Source of the DNA: Varroa destructor
Taxonomy: Eukaryota; Arthropoda; Arachnida; Mesostigmata; Varroidae
DNA: 64,000 bases
Reading direction: 5' to 3'
Assembly: GCF_002443255.2 (NCBI RefSeq)
Contig: NW_019211456.1
Coordinates: 46,324,324 to 46,388,323, forward strand
The position numbers and the translations under genes were made by a program. This document shows positions 1 to 12,999 of this stretch, in pieces. The notes beneath the pieces are model-generated. The model was not told where the DNA came from and searched no databases. It saw only the letters and a program-made list of their open reading frames with translations. Every line of letters starts with the position of its first letter. Within the stretch, counting starts at the first letter, position 1.

Positions 1-1454
1 ATATGTCTCTCCAAAACAACTGGAGTGCTAGGGAAGTTTTTCACTAAAATACAAGTTACATATATATAGTTGAGTTGACTTTTGAAGAGCACTTGAAGCA
101 TAGCATGTTAACGACACTTCCACTGCCCTATAAAACCCAAAAATCAAACATACTTTTTTGACTGGTAGAGTTGTCTTTAGCCCACCTGTACAATGCGCGG
201 CTTCCAATTAAGCTCTGCACCTTAAACCGACCATGCGTATCTGATTAATTAGATAAAACTAGGGTAAATTAGTGAATTTAAAACTTATTTCAGCTAATTA
301 AATAGTGATGTCCTTTAGTAACCTGTTGAGGAAGTTTCGTGGCTCTGTGATGGTCAACTCGCCCTAAACTTACACAGATTGTCATATACTGCTTGGCGCT
401 GCTTCTAGTGTCTTACAATTGACTCTGCGGGGAATAATTTGTAGTCGATAACCAATTGTTTTCATGATGTCGGTCTAAGGCAGCCGGATCATATCTAGAA
501 GTCCACCTACTCTGTGTCAGTACCGACAAAGTTAGAAAAACGACTGTGGCTAACAGAATATAAGTTTTTGCGGGGCTAGCATAAAGCTCACAAAACACCT
601 AACTTACTTTTATTTAGACCTGGTATAGGCAGTGGGTATAATAAGTTTATTCATACTATAGAGGACCCAAAATCAACTCTAGGCATAGATGTGTGGATGC
701 AGCAGCGAGAGGCAATTTTAGGTTGCATTAGCTCAGTGCGGCGTACTTACGAATCATCTATCTTTTTCAGAAGATATTTTTCGATATTGTCTATCAGGAG
801 AACAGTCTTTGCTAATCATTTGTTTTGAAGAGGGCACAGCATTTGAGCGAAGCCCTAAATCAACGACTACTCATTGCTGAGTAACAAGAAAGTATACAGT
901 TCGAAAAATACCCAACGAAAGTCAAGGTTACAGTTGAAGAATCATCTATGTCAACTAAAAGCTTATCATTTTCTGACTTGCTCCACCTGGAAGAATATCC
1001 TTTTCCACACCTATACATTTTATCTTACGTTTCATCGAAATTAAATCCCAAGGAGTTGAAGGTTGCGAAATATGCCATTTTGTAAAAATGAAAATGCTCA
1101 CAAGTAGGCATAACCGACCCTTAGGGCAGACGAGGGAAACTTAAGAGGCCTTTCTCATCTTACCCTTATACTGCATCTAGAAGCACTGTATTTTATTTTG
1201 AGAATCGGCTTACACTTTTTGCAATTTGCAACTTTCAAATTTGCACCGTATTCGAGCAAAATACAGAGTGTTCTTTTTAGTAGCCTTATATAGTACTGCG
1301 TATATTTGCACTATATAAATTAAATTATGATTAGATAACCAGATAAGGGCTATCCGTTCTCCACTACGTATGCGCCACTGATGATTTGCTATAGCAAGTA
1401 GTATCAATTTCGTTCTAAACGCGGAAAGCTAGCTTGTTGCTAGTTTGTGGTGAA
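1..1454. other. AT-rich DNA, no gene seen
   Basis: I see no ORF with protein-like composition, no splice-bounded exon and no recognisable repeat here. Short open frames on the minus strand (around 413-598 and 1210-1407) lack both an ATG in good context and splice signals, and look like chance. Confidence 0.5.
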
Positions 1455-2600
1455 ATACCAGGGTGTTACAAACGAATCCGGTGAACTCTGAAATGCGATA
1501 ATTTTTGAACTAGTTAAACCGGAAAGATAATATTTTAATATATGCTAGATGTATTCTCTTTCACTTTCTACACATTTGTTTCAGTAGCACTCTAGCAGTT
1601 TCTGAACAGCCATATACCCACCATTCGCGTGCCCATATTTAATTTCCCCATCTATGGCTCCTCAAAGTAAATCGATAGTGACATATGCTTGCCTACCGCT
1701 CATCCCTTTTCAAGACATAAAAAGGCCTCGTAATCACACGTAGCGTTGTATTTTCTTCTTTGCTCAATCCAAAAGATAATTAAGACGTGCCGATGAGGTT
1801 TGTCGTTGTCGTTGTCGTCAAGTAAGGGGATTGCGTGCCTTCAATTATCATGCCAACAATTCATGAGTCACTGAAGAAACTCGAGACATGAACTGCATTC
1901 ATCGCTTCATTTTCGGCAAGTATCTCATGGTAGCAAATACTTCGGATATCTATTGCAAATACTACAGTCACCTTAGGTCTGAATGTCACCAAACGATATG
2001 TTTCTCCAGGATTCTATTCTTTTGTCTGATCCGTTTTAGATTAGCGGTAAGGATTGAATCATGCCTCGTCCATGCGGACCCTATTTTACAGGAAGGTTTT
2101 TAATTCATTAAACTATCGCAAATTGGATACACCACAGGCACTTCCAAATGGTCTAGAGTCAATTTCCAGGGATCTATTCTTTACCCAGTTTCCGCATTTT
2201 CAGTAGGTGGGTTATAATTCTGTAACACGTTATATGTGGGGTATCAGCTTTGGCTGACATAGCTTTTAGACTCTGAGCTCTGCTTTTGTAAAAAGGGTTG
2301 GCGGATATGCGTTCTCGTCTTTCGGGTCCTCACATCGAGGGTCGTCTCTCCGATGGCCGTAAACACTCTGATTTCTGAAATATTTACACCATTCAGGCGC
2401 TACCCTTTCGCTTAAGGCTTCCTCGCCCAATGTGTGTATCCCTCTTCGGTGAATTTCCGCAGCGCTACGGCCTTCGAAGAATAAAAACTGAAAGAAAAAT
2501 AAAGACTAAAAGGTGCTTTTTACTTTTGAACTTTTTTTTTTGCAGTAAATTCGATTGGTTTTCGCTTTTTCAGCTCACTAACTAGCTTTGCGATTCTACT
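1455..2600 (+). repeat. Diverged interspersed repeat, copy A
   Basis: This stretch is recognisably similar, in the same orientation, to 8043-9090. Matching landmarks occur in the same order. GTTACAAACGAATCCGGTGA (1465) matches GTTACAAGTGAATCCGGTGG. A block with ATGGCTCC...AAATCGATAGTG (about 1654-1683) matches ATGGCTCC...GATTCGATAGTG. ATTTTCGGCAAGTATC (about 1909) matches ATTTTCGGCAGCTATC. GTTATAATTCTG...ACACGTTA (about 2211) matches GATTATAATTTTGACACGTTA. AGACTAAAAGGTGCTTTT (about 2503) matches AGACTAAAAGATACTTTT. Many small indels separate the copies, so this is an old family. No coding region survives, and terminal repeats or target-site duplications are not obvious. The ends are approximate. 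It could be a decayed transposon or a non-mobile segmental duplication. Confidence 0.7.
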
Positions 2601-5099
2601 GAGAAGTTGTTCAAAAGAACGAAGACTAAAAATGCATGCTGAACATTATAAAAAACTTAGCTTAATAGTTTCTTTTTTTGTTTTATATATAAATCGACAT
2701 GCAGGAAAAACAGCATCGGATCGGTCGGAATATCGGAAACAGTCTCATTTGACAGGTACAAAAAGCTAAGGAAGATAGCAGAAAATTTTCAGATGTGTAT
2801 GTTTGCAATACTGTGTATATGCTGTAGGACAAATTGTTTATTATTAAGCTGTTATAGAAAATCCGACGGGCTTTGAAATTGATTCACTTTTAAATTATAT
2901 GCCTCTAACAGACGAAACTTGGCTAATAAACACACTACTTTTTTAGAAACTTGTGAGCGAAAATCGTTTGAGTTGGTTTCAAAACATATCATTTTACCGA
3001 AAATTAACGCCCAATTGTCAAATTTTTGTTCCTCAAAGGTCATAGCGCATCGAAAATTGATCAAAAATTGGCGAAGACTTTAAGCATAAACACAGCATGT
3101 GAATGTTGCACACGCTTGCAAGACTGAAGTGTTAAAAATCACCAAGAATATGACCAGATGTCGGGGTTCGGATAAGAACATGTCACTATCGAGGAGATTT
3201 TTCCCGAAAGCAGAGCTTGTAGTCCGAGAGCTGTGTCGGCTAACACAAGACGATACAGAATTATAGTGCAAATATTGCATCTGAGTGGCAAATGTGTCCT
3301 ACATGAATTGATCCCACGTTAGTTGGAAATGTCTTCACCGCCCCATTTGCGAAACTTTAATCAACAGAAAACACGCGTGGACCGCACGGTTGCGACATAG
3401 GTTAGTCCCCGTTACTATACCGAGATGAACCAGGCGAGAGAATAGCAGCCTGAAGAGAAATCAAGTGCGATGACAGTCACGAAACGGACACCAGGGTGAG
3501 CTGAGATACTTGCTGAAAATAGGACAATACACACAGGCTGCTATCTGAATTCTTCAAGAGACTTATGGATTGTCGGCGTGGCAATCTGAAGCACGCGTTC
3601 AAGTATTTGGTAACAACGTCAGACCTCATCACCATGCCTTAATTACATTTTAAGTTGAGCAAAGGTGTATACAATGTTGGCCCAACCCGTTCACTTTTTC
3701 CATTCAAGTCCATGTGAGTTAGAGGTTTTTCGTGCCCCAAGAAAGGTAACTAGTGGGCAAGTACATCCACTATAGATTAATACCTAAAAGCCATAGAGGA
3801 GCTATATATGGAAAGACGATTAATGGGTATGTGGCTATGCGGAAACTGCCAGAGGACTGAGTTAAATAGCCACAAGATGAAGTAAAACTATATCACCCCA
3901 TCTAGCCCAAGTTATTGAATTTCAAGTCCTTCGAATCTGCTTGTAACAGCTGAATAAGTAATTTCCTTCTATCGACTCATTGTTGATCATTGTTTCATTT
4001 ATGCCATGATGCAGACTGTATCGTTTAATTTGTTTATAGAATGGAGGAAATTCCGGGTATTGGTTTGGCTGTTTGTAGCTTAAAGGCTTAAACGACTTCC
4101 TGTCATAACAGAAACTTCGTATTTTTATACAACAAATTTATGTCAGGTTGGACAGCAGTATATAATCCTTGGATAAACATTGAGTCGACTTTAAAGGTCA
4201 TGATTCGCTCGGTTAGGTAGGTGCCTTATAGAAAAATATCTACGAAATATTTACTAATTTAACCTATTGTTTAAAAAGATAAGGACAATTGTACCTATAT
4301 ATTCTTGCGGTACGCCAATGTCTCTATTCATCTATACCATACTTCTGGCATAGTGGATGCTTCAGGTGTCGCTGAAGTCAGTAAATTCGATCTGCTCGGT
4401 AAACAAATCGATAGTATTTAAATTCGGCTGTGCACATCTTTCCATAATTGAAATTTTTGTATTTGAAATATTCTGCTACGCTATATCTAATAGTGCTTGT
4501 CGATATTTACTACATGAGAAAAAAAGAAAATGCTACAGTGCTTGTTCTTCCTGTAATCTTCTTCAATTATATAAGCTTAGCGGTTAGCTTCAATTATATA
4601 ACGTTACGTATTGTGCTGAAATAAATAATAATCAGAAATCATTACCAACAAATAAGCCACAAGCTTGTACTTTATTGTACTTGCACAACATGTACTTTAT
4701 TGAATTTTACTCCTAATAGTCACTGCTTTTCACATAAAATGATTAGGCCATATTTAATTTATTATTAATTTGACTGGCAATATATGTTCCCGTATTGAAG
4801 AAAGATAGCTTTCACTATAGGCATTTGAAACATCTTAACCTCCCGGCAACTAAATTTAAAAACGAAGCTTTTGTCATTTTTACAACTAAGCATTTCACGA
4901 CAGAACATATACAGTCAGCTCCATACTCTACAAGTAATTTACATTGAAGTGCCAATAAGAAAAGCGACCCTATCGAAATTTTATTGCTTATTTATTTACC
5001 TGCCCGTTTTTTTCTCGCTACATAACTCATCTCATTCAGATACTTTATCGGTGTCAACTTGGTTAAAAAGCTTGTCCTACCCAGCTGCAATAAAAGCAC
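2601..5099. other. AT-rich DNA, no gene seen
   Basis: There is nothing I can defend as a gene. Short open frames near 2852-3280 (minus) and 4357-4587 (plus) have biased, low-complexity composition and no paired splice sites. Confidence 0.4.
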
Positions 5100-5111
5100 A
5101 ACGATAACCAC

Positions 5112-5567
5112 ATGGTTCTTCTAAGCACCGGCTCCACTAAAACAAAGCAGCATTGTGAAGCGCCATTAATTTTGACTAAGGTAAGCATGGGCTAACCAAG
5201 TAATTTCCAAGCTGTACGTTTTGTCCTTCAGTTAGCTGGGTTTCCCCCATTTTCCATTCCTCACGTTGCGACGCGTTCATTCGTTTTTCCCTAACGTTAT
5301 CTACCATCGCGGACCCACTGCCATCGACGAGACAAGCCCCCGATTTTCCCGGAATCCGTCTGGCTGCTTTGCCTGGCCCTACAAATCGGTTCGATGCCTG
5401 TCAGACAATGTACAGCACATTCTTGCGCAATTGCTGATGTACTCACGCACCATTGGGCACGAGGGCTTTACTCCTCCCCCCTCATCTTCTTACTCGTTTC
5501 CTCTCTTTCATTGCAGGCAGTGGCAGCAAGAACGGCGACGAAACAGTTTACCACGACACCCATGTAA
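5112..5567 (+). CDS. Candidate two-exon small gene
   Basis: An ATG at 5112 opens 23 codons that end at a near-consensus donor (AAG|GTAAGC, exon end 5180). A very pyrimidine-rich tract then ends in TTGCAG at 5511-5516, a strong acceptor. Spliced in phase 0, the second exon reads 16 codons to TAA at 5565-5567, giving about 39 residues (starts MVLLSTGS). An AATAAA at 5758-5763 fits the 3' end. The product is not recognised. The splice and poly(A) signals are better evidence than the short peptide. The ATG frame may be wrong, because another frame of exon 2 (reading SGSKNGDETVYHD) is equally protein-like and would need a different upstream exon. The opposite strand also has a 95-codon open frame (5508-5795), which I take as a shadow. 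Confidence 0.25.
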
Positions 5568-5757
5568 CTGCCCATACGCTAGTACCATCCTGCCCCCGGC
5601 AGTCCGCATGAACACCCAGCGCGTCCCTCCATCCTTCGAGTTAGTCCATACATGAAGCGACCAACCGCAGTTTTTCTCACTTTGTTTCATCCAACAGCCA
5701 ACATACTTCTTTGCCTTCATCTCGTCCTTCTGCTGCTTCGTTTTATGCCGAACGACC

Positions 5758-5763
5758 AATAAA
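5758..5763 (+). terminator. Poly(A) signal AATAAA
   Basis: A canonical hexamer lies about 190 bases after the stop of the candidate exon that begins at 5517. A T-rich stretch follows, as expected near a cleavage site. Confidence 0.35.
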
Positions 5764-5899
5764 ACCTTGTTCCTTTTTATTCGCACATTTAGCACACCCT
5801 AATATAGGTTTACTGCGTGTCTATGTGCGTACTTTGTCCACGCTGCCCGATGCTGTACCCCATGCTGCGTGTGTATGGCACCCAATCATCAATATATCG

Positions 5900-8042
5900 C
5901 CATCGGTCTGAAATCGTTACGCAACTGGCGAATAGAAGAAATGGACGACAACGTATGTATCACACTTCTGGAGCTCAAATACAAAGAGCGGAATTTTGGT
6001 TTGCTTATCCTCCTTTTTTCACCAGTTCGATATAACGACAATTTACAACTTGCCGTAGAGGGCCGTTGATTAGTCGTATACTTTTGAAATAGTAACTCGT
6101 ATCATTTTATCTTTTCTATTTTTTTTCAACCGCAATAGCAAAGGATAGCTGATTAGCGATCCGTTCGGAATCATTTCAGTAGTACAAAGTTGACCATAGC
6201 CCCCCCTTTGTTGTCAATTCGTATTGTTTCAGTGTTGCGTTCGTCGCATAAGTTTACAATCAACTTTCCTGGGACTCAAAATCACTTTTTCTTAGATACT
6301 AGAAGCCAAACTCTATGGTTATCGTAATGATGAGATGGCTTTAGCTGTTTACCTATATTGCCTTATTTGATACGTGTCTTTGTGTCCAAAATTCTAGACG
6401 ATTCCATTGTATGAGTGTCTTCAGAATGATGCTAGCTAGGTTAAGTCTTGATATCTTTCAACTAATAGCCGTATATTTCACTCTATATAGTGAAAAATAT
6501 AGCTAATACTGTAAATTACATAGCGAGATCGTTCGTTCAAAAGTGATAGGTTGTATTAGGCGCGGCTACATAACTAGATCATAAATAGCGTCGAAAGCCC
6601 GCGAAAATTTCAAAAAAATGGTGGCGCCAAAGAATTTAAAAAACATACAACACTAGTTCCTCTATTGTATCGTGTCGATGTCGCTAATTGTTTGAATTAT
6701 ATTCGTAAGCGTACGCAGTGCTGATAGTTATTAAGTTCGCCATAATTCAAAAACAATGTTTAGTCATAATTCGTAGCTTTGCGATACGTTTGTTCTTAGA
6801 GTAGTCACAAGCAATTTTAATGTTTATAATTCGTACTGATGCTTAAAAAGCATACCAGATGTCGATTTAAGTAGATGCGAATTTTTTTATGGATTTGAAA
6901 CGCTTTTCTATTAGTTGTTCAACTTACTTGCCATTTCAACTTTGAAATTGCTCGGGAGCCTACTGGAAGGTTGTTTTTGCTAATAAGTTTATTGAAACTA
7001 ATAGCGCAGAATTTCAAGCAATGGCTAAGTGATGCCGCAGCAATATGAGGATGTTAACTGTATCTGGAATACTTATGGAGAGTCGCTGATCGGCCTTTCG
7101 GTTTGGAACTTGCTACAAATTTGGTAGTTAAAACGCGTTATTATCTTAATATTGTAAAACTCCAGTAATAAATTGTGCATTTATTTATATTGAGCTAGTG
7201 TAAAAACATGCACATCGAAGTCTGGCATCTATTTTATTTCAGACATACATATTTTCTACCAAATTAGACACTAAATACTCATCAAGGACTATACCGTACG
7301 TTTTCCCTTCGTGCCATTTACGTAATATGTTAAATAGATGTAGATTTTTATATAAGTGATATAATGCCGAAGCAATATCAACGTACAAAAATTATGCTTC
7401 AATGGGTCGATATTCGGATATGATAATATACACCTACAATAGGTCTGGGTGTGATGCTCTTGGACGTGCTGGATCGACAGGCGCCTATATATATGTGTGT
7501 ATGTATGACAGTCATGCATGGGTAGTTTATTGTTCGGATTTAAGCTTACCGAGCTTGCGCTTCAGATGACGAGGCAATGAAGGGAATGCTTGCGACGCGA
7601 TTATATCCGGAGGTAGCGACATGCGTCTAGGGGAAGAGAGGAGAGCGGCTAGAGAACTGCCGGGCTGATTTATGAGGCGAGGCACAACTAGCGCTTTGAA
7701 AAATTGGACCCAAAGGGAGGAACGGCAGCTGCCGATAGAATATTCAAACGAGTGCTTGCTGACGATACCGAGATATCATCTCTCGACTCGCCGCGGTCGG
7801 GACCTGCCCAGATTATAGAGATCGTTGTGTTCGTTCATCTCAAGTTCAGCGCCATTGAGATGCTGTCCATAATCGGAGAAACAGCTACCCAGTGAATGTA
7901 ACACTACAGCGTTTGAGGAGTTTGCCTCCTGGAGCTTGACGATCGAGTTCTTGATCCATGCGCTCGCCACCGAGCTGGCTAGTGACTCCCCAATAGTTCC
8001 TCTGTGTATATCATAGATACATAAAATCTATATTTATGTATT
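5900..8042. other. AT-rich DNA, no gene seen
   Basis: The stretch is largely AT-rich with homopolymer runs. 7560-7990 is a little richer in GC and has short open frames on both strands (7704-7895 plus, 7776-7970 minus), but I see no splice boundary and no recognisable motif. Confidence 0.4.
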
Positions 8043-9090
8043 AGGATGTTACAAGTGAATCCGGTGGACTTTGAAATAGAATAAATTTCGAATTATATGG
8101 GGTAGAATTTTGATTTTTTTATATGTGGTGAGGTACTCTTCTTCACTTTTCATACTTTTTTTTTTCTCAGGGCTCTGCCAGCTTTAGAGAGCCATGCATC
8201 TACGACTTGCTTTTCCATATATAATTTTTCTACATATGGCTCCGGAAAGTGATTCGATAGTGAGGCATGTTTGCTTACCAGTACCCTATTCAGGAAACGG
8301 AAAGCCCCGTAGCCATACGGGCTTAAGTCGAAAGAGTAAACGCGTTAGGGCCAATGTTGGATATTCCCTTGCACAACCCAAGAAGTAACTGAGGCACAGC
8401 AATGAGATCTGGTGCTGTCATTAGGCAACTAGATTGTGGAATTTCAATTGCCGTGCCAACGGTATGTAAGTTTCTTGAGAAACTTGCAGGAACTTGTGAG
8501 GCTGCACTCGTTATTTAATTTTCGGCAGCTATCGCATAGTAACAAATGTTCCTAAGTCCATTGGGAGTACTAATAGCACCTTACACTCAAACTTACCCAA
8601 CACTGCCATCGAACTCGATTTCTCTTTAGAGCGACGCCATTCTTTTGTTGGACCCTTCTCCGACAGGCAGTAGAGCTCTAACCATGCCTCGCCTATGGCG
8701 ACTGTATGCTCTAGGCGGGTCTCTTGTTGATTCAAAATTCGCAAATTGCCTTACCTAGAGTCAATTCATGGAGACTAATTTTTTATTCAGTTTTCGGATC
8801 CTCAGTATTCGGATTATAATTTTGACACGTTAAATACGAAATATCAGAACTGACTGACAAGCTCTTTCGGATCTGGTCATACCCTCGCTGCTCCTCAACA
8901 CTAAGCTCCATTTTTTATATTCACAATTGTCTCCACCAATATCCGCTGAATATCTGTAGCGCGGAAACTTTCGAGCAGCGGGTGTTGATTGTTGAGACTA
9001 AAAGATACTTTTCATCTGAAACCATTTCTCCTCGAAGAAAACTCGTCCGGTTTTCATCCTTAGTTTTCGGTAGATTGGAATATTTGGCAA
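8043..9090 (+). repeat. Diverged interspersed repeat, copy B
   Basis: This is the second copy of the family described at 1455-2600, in the same orientation. Similarity begins at the GATGTTACAAGTGAATCCGG segment and can be followed in patches to about the AAACTCGTCCGGTTTTC segment near 9043. The open frames inside (8194-8388 plus, 8529-8744 and 8921-9163 minus) are not conserved in the first copy, so I do not call them genes. Confidence 0.7.
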
Positions 9091-10480
9091 CTGAATTTGT
9101 TCCGCTAACGGGGCGCGTAGTTAAAAAATAATTCAATTCAAAGTTAGTCGGATCCGCTCGCAACAGCCCAATGTGTTGTTACTCAAGCAATAAACAAGTG
9201 TACGCGTAGGGAATATTATATTCTTGAGACTATAAAAATAAGTGCAGAAATATAAGTGATTATGAGCTGCCCAGGGAAACCTTAAAGTTACATTCTTTGC
9301 ACTGCATTAGCGAGACGGTCGAAAGATTGATATTGCTACAGGAACATATAGGAGGGCATACTATGGATTGATTTGATTTTGGTTTGCTACTATATCTCAT
9401 ACAACTGATTGAGTGTACAATATAGATATTTTTATATTCGATTATTTGTCTTTAAGGTAGTATTTTGTTTGTGTGAATTTTTTAATACATTTCATAGCAA
9501 TAACATTAGGCCAACGTGGATAACTGATTTGCAAATAACCAGGTTTGACCAAGTCTTAAGCTGAGAGCACGGGCTAAATATAGAGCACTTGAACTAATTA
9601 TAGCCGTCTCATGCCGTATATATGCTCAGCAATAACGAGAAAGCAATATTGAACGTATTCCTTCGTTTAACAGGCAGATAAAAATTGAATTAATAAAGTA
9701 TAACAACAGCTTAGCCTCGTTAGTTAGAAGGGTTTGCAGATATTTGCGTCTTAAGCATTTTTCTAATAAAACTAACCGTAAACAATACAGTGTTAAAACA
9801 TTGTCCTTATATTCGGAAGTTGTAGTAACAAACGTATCTACTTAGCTTTCACAACGATAAGACCGATTTTAAATCGACTGAACTTCAGTGAAGATCATAC
9901 CACGCTTGCAAAAACTACGTCGCTGTTATGATATGGATAGTCCCTTCAGTTTGACAAAGATCTGCAGCACATCGTACTCAGGTTGTACTTGGATTGCTCG
10001 AGGGCTATAGATATTGGTTCAGTAGTGCTTGTGGTAATATCGTTGCCATCCTGTTCTTTGTACACCTACGCGCGCGCAGTATGATGTGCCCGTGTCGCTT
10101 TTCTATATGCGGTCACTTTTGTAAATACAAGTAGTTCCGTTTGACGTCCCCTTCTTTAGGGCATTCGTCGACGTTACACGATCATAATACTTGAAAACTT
10201 ACTAGAGTAGGTCGAAACACATAGACGACCACTGGCATCTCTGGTAGACGGCCGCTGGAAGGAAGTTGGATGTCAACTGGACGTTTGGACCGTTCACTCG
10301 ATTGTCGTCGTCGCCGTTGTCATCCACCTCTTGAAAATGCTCTTTTTCGGTGTGAAGACATTCTTGGGCTAGCGACGCCGATGGACAACATAAAATGCAG
10401 CCTTCGACAAATTCTTCTTCTCTAATACTCTTTCATTTCTGCTCGTGTTTTTCGCTACTCTAGCAGCACCGTAGCTTAAC
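9091..10480. other. AT-rich DNA, no gene seen
   Basis: No ORF, splice-bounded exon or repeat is supported here. Confidence 0.4.
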
Positions 10481-10487
10481 CAATCCA

Positions 10488-11790
10488 GTGTTCCTTTGGA
10501 AACCTAGAGCTACAGATGTTCCTGTTATTGTTGTTGCTGATATTGTCGCTACTAATGCTTGTCATGGCGGCACAGGAGCGCTAGAGCCGTTTTCTAATAT
10601 GGCAGGTGAGGAGCGGTGCATTTTTGTCAAGTGCAACACCCCTTGCTTCCCATCCATACATATACATATCAGGCCGACCGTAACGGGCGCTTACGCTTCT
10701 TCATGAAGATCCGGAGGAGAGTTAAAGAAAAGCGGCAGGAGCAGGAGTGAGCGCAACGGCGGGTCTTAAGCTACGGCAAAGAAGTGTCATTTTTTCTGTG
10801 TTTTCTTCAACAGCCTCCAGGAAAAGAAGACATCGCGAATGTGTGTTCGCGGAATGGGAAAAGGGGCAAAAAGAGTCGGCTTAGGGTGTTTTTAGAGGTA
10901 GGCCCAAACGGAACGAGGAGAGGAAGGTCGAAGATAGCAAGAAGCGCGATTACTTAGTCCTATCGGAGCGGCACGGAAGAGAATTCTGCTCCGAGTGCTC
11001 TGTTGGCTACTGTATAGGTTCCTTGGCTCGTTGACCGGCTCAGAACCGCCCCGCTTTTTGAGCTTCTATACGATGACGACGGTATTGGGAACGGCATTTT
11101 TAGACGGGAAGAGCCATGTCAGAGGTAGTAGCAGCAGCCTTCAACGATCTTTGGCACCCGCGTGCTACTGTGACTCCTGTTACTATTACTTCTATTACTA
11201 TAAGTACTACTATAGTTACAAGTACTAGTACTGTTTTTATCCTGTTGCCCTTATCCAGTATTATTTTGGTCTAACTGTTGTTATCGTTTGCTTTTCCATC
11301 GGGTTTCTCTGTTGTTTTTCCCACTCATATTACTCAATGAAATTCCCCGTCTGGCTGCTTCTTCTAAATAACGTTGATCCGTCGATATACAACTACTACA
11401 CACGGATTTTCTCCAGACCTTTAGTTTTTTTTGGAGATATCCACATAGGCGCTAAAGTAAATGTCAGTGGATGCTTGTTAAACAACGATGTCAAGGAAGG
11501 CAAGGACAGTAGACATTGAAAATGTAGGTTGAGAGCTTTATTGTATGAGCGCTTTCATTAAAATCAAGGTGTACACTTGCTGCACATCTGAATGTTGTTC
11601 CATTGGCACAATTTACAAAACGAATACTAGTAATAATAATAATTATTACTACTGCTACTGTGACAGTGACAAATGGATGTGAAGTAGCCCATGAAGGATT
11701 TAGCAATGGGAAAAGTCAAGTGCTTGTTTGCATGATTCCTACAGGAATAGGAAAAATTTCGCGTGTACAAAGTCATCGTCAGATTTAAAA
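10488..11790. other. Mixed-composition region with triplet repeats
   Basis: The stretch is richer in GC than its flanks and has short open frames on both strands, none with a convincing start or splice pair. Imperfect TAC/TAT triplet runs occur at about 11178-11232, and TAA/TTA then TAC runs at about 11628-11660. The encoded residues there (runs of Y or I) simply reflect these repeats. Confidence 0.4.
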
Positions 11791-12300
11791 CAGGAAGTCA
11801 GTGATTACTTAAGAAATTCTTAGTCCCCTTCTAGCTAAATGGATTTCCTTACTCTGCAGACTTTTTTTTTTCGCTTGGATGTTAAATGAAACGATGCAGA
11901 TGTGTCCCTTATGACGTGTAATATCAGGCTAAGATTAAGCTACAACGATTCTAAATAATTGTCATCATGTGAACGTATATCGTCGGTCGCGTCACGTCAT
12001 GTTTAGGTAAAAATTTGCTGAGCGTCATTTGTTCCTATGAGTTGCTTAGCAAGGGGCACTGTAGGATGCTGTAAGCTTATTGCCCTACTAGGATCACATG
12101 CATCAACCTACACACTTACAGATCTATGAACATCAAAATAAGCGCTGTAGCCAGGTCTCAGTGATCTTGCCCCATGACTGGGCGCGATAAGGAATGACGA
12201 GCTTTTTTAAAGCACCGCAAAGCAACTAAATAGACTCATCTTTATTCTTGTCAACAAGCCATTGCGTAAAGCCTCCTAAGACGAAGGCAAGAGACTAATT

Positions 12301-12513
12301 TAGAGCCACACAGTGAAGCATCTCCTAGATATCAACGTTCAGCAGATACTGAAAGACCACTTGGATGCCAACACTGCATCAGGATTTCTGTACATGATCA
12401 TATGGAATAGAAAAGAGAAAAATAATACGCGCGGATTTTGGTCATTGATGGCAAGCTCTGTTGTTTACTTTGGCATTGCCATCCCTTTAAATAGAGCAAT
12501 TGTGTGTAACTAA
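12301..12513 (+). CDS. Unrecognised ORF or exon with a hydrophobic C-terminus
   Basis: An open frame of about 70 codons begins just after a TAG (a possible weak acceptor at 12298-12300) and ends at TAA 12511-12513. The composition is protein-like: an amphipathic start (LLDINVQQILKDHLDA), a basic patch (WNRKEKNN), then a hydrophobic stretch (ASSVVYFGIAIPL). There is no ATG at the start of the frame, no good pyrimidine tract before it and no strong donor inside it. It could be an internal exon, a pseudogene fragment or chance. I recognise no family. Confidence 0.25.
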
Positions 12514-12649
12514 GAAGCTAATTAATTTTCAAATTCCGATATTTGCTCAAAGCAAAAACTCAGAAAGAGTATACCAGCAAAATGGAAGTACTTCGAAGGT
12601 GCAGTAATTCAATTCGAAAATAGGTTATTGCTTACACACAGTTATTGAT

Positions 12650-12994
12650 TTGCTTCTGTACTCCTGCGGTCGAGATAAAAGTACGCCACGGTGTCGCCTG
12701 ACATCGAAACGCGATTTTTATTGCAGCACCAGGAAAAAGAAGGGAGCACTTCATTTCGCATTTGCTCCATTACCGAGCAACGGCTTCTCCTACCCTCTTT
12801 TTACGTTTAAACTCAGCGACAGACAGCCCTGCCAATATACGCATTCTATATCCGAACGTGCGACTACAGCTACAGGCAGACGTACATACGCACAAAGAAA
12901 GATAGCGCTACGAAAACAAACAAGCGAAAATTACACAAGTACTCAACACTACGAGACAACGCATGCTGCCAGCATTTATGTGATCAACGACTGA
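12650..12994 (+). CDS. Unrecognised 114-codon open frame
   Basis: This is a long open frame for its AT-rich surroundings and ends at TGA 12992-12994. A possible acceptor (TTTTTATTGCAG) lies inside it near 12726. The translation is basic and polar, with no domain, signal peptide or repeat that I recognise. There is no ATG near the start of the frame. It may be part of an exon, a decayed coding fragment, or a chance opening in a locally GC-richer patch. Confidence 0.22.
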   Translation: MLLYSCGRDKSTPRCRLTSKRDFYCSTRKKKGALHFAFAPLPSNGFSYPLFTFKLSDRQPCQYTHSISERATTATGRRTYAQRKIALRKQTSENYTSTQHYETTHAASIYVIND

Positions 12995-12999
12995 CTTGC

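Noticed and set aside
5508..5795. 95-codon minus-strand frame over the 5.5-5.8 kb exon
   Set aside because: The translation is fairly protein-like, but the strong plus-strand acceptor and poly(A) signal favour the other strand, and it starts at GTG without an acceptor.
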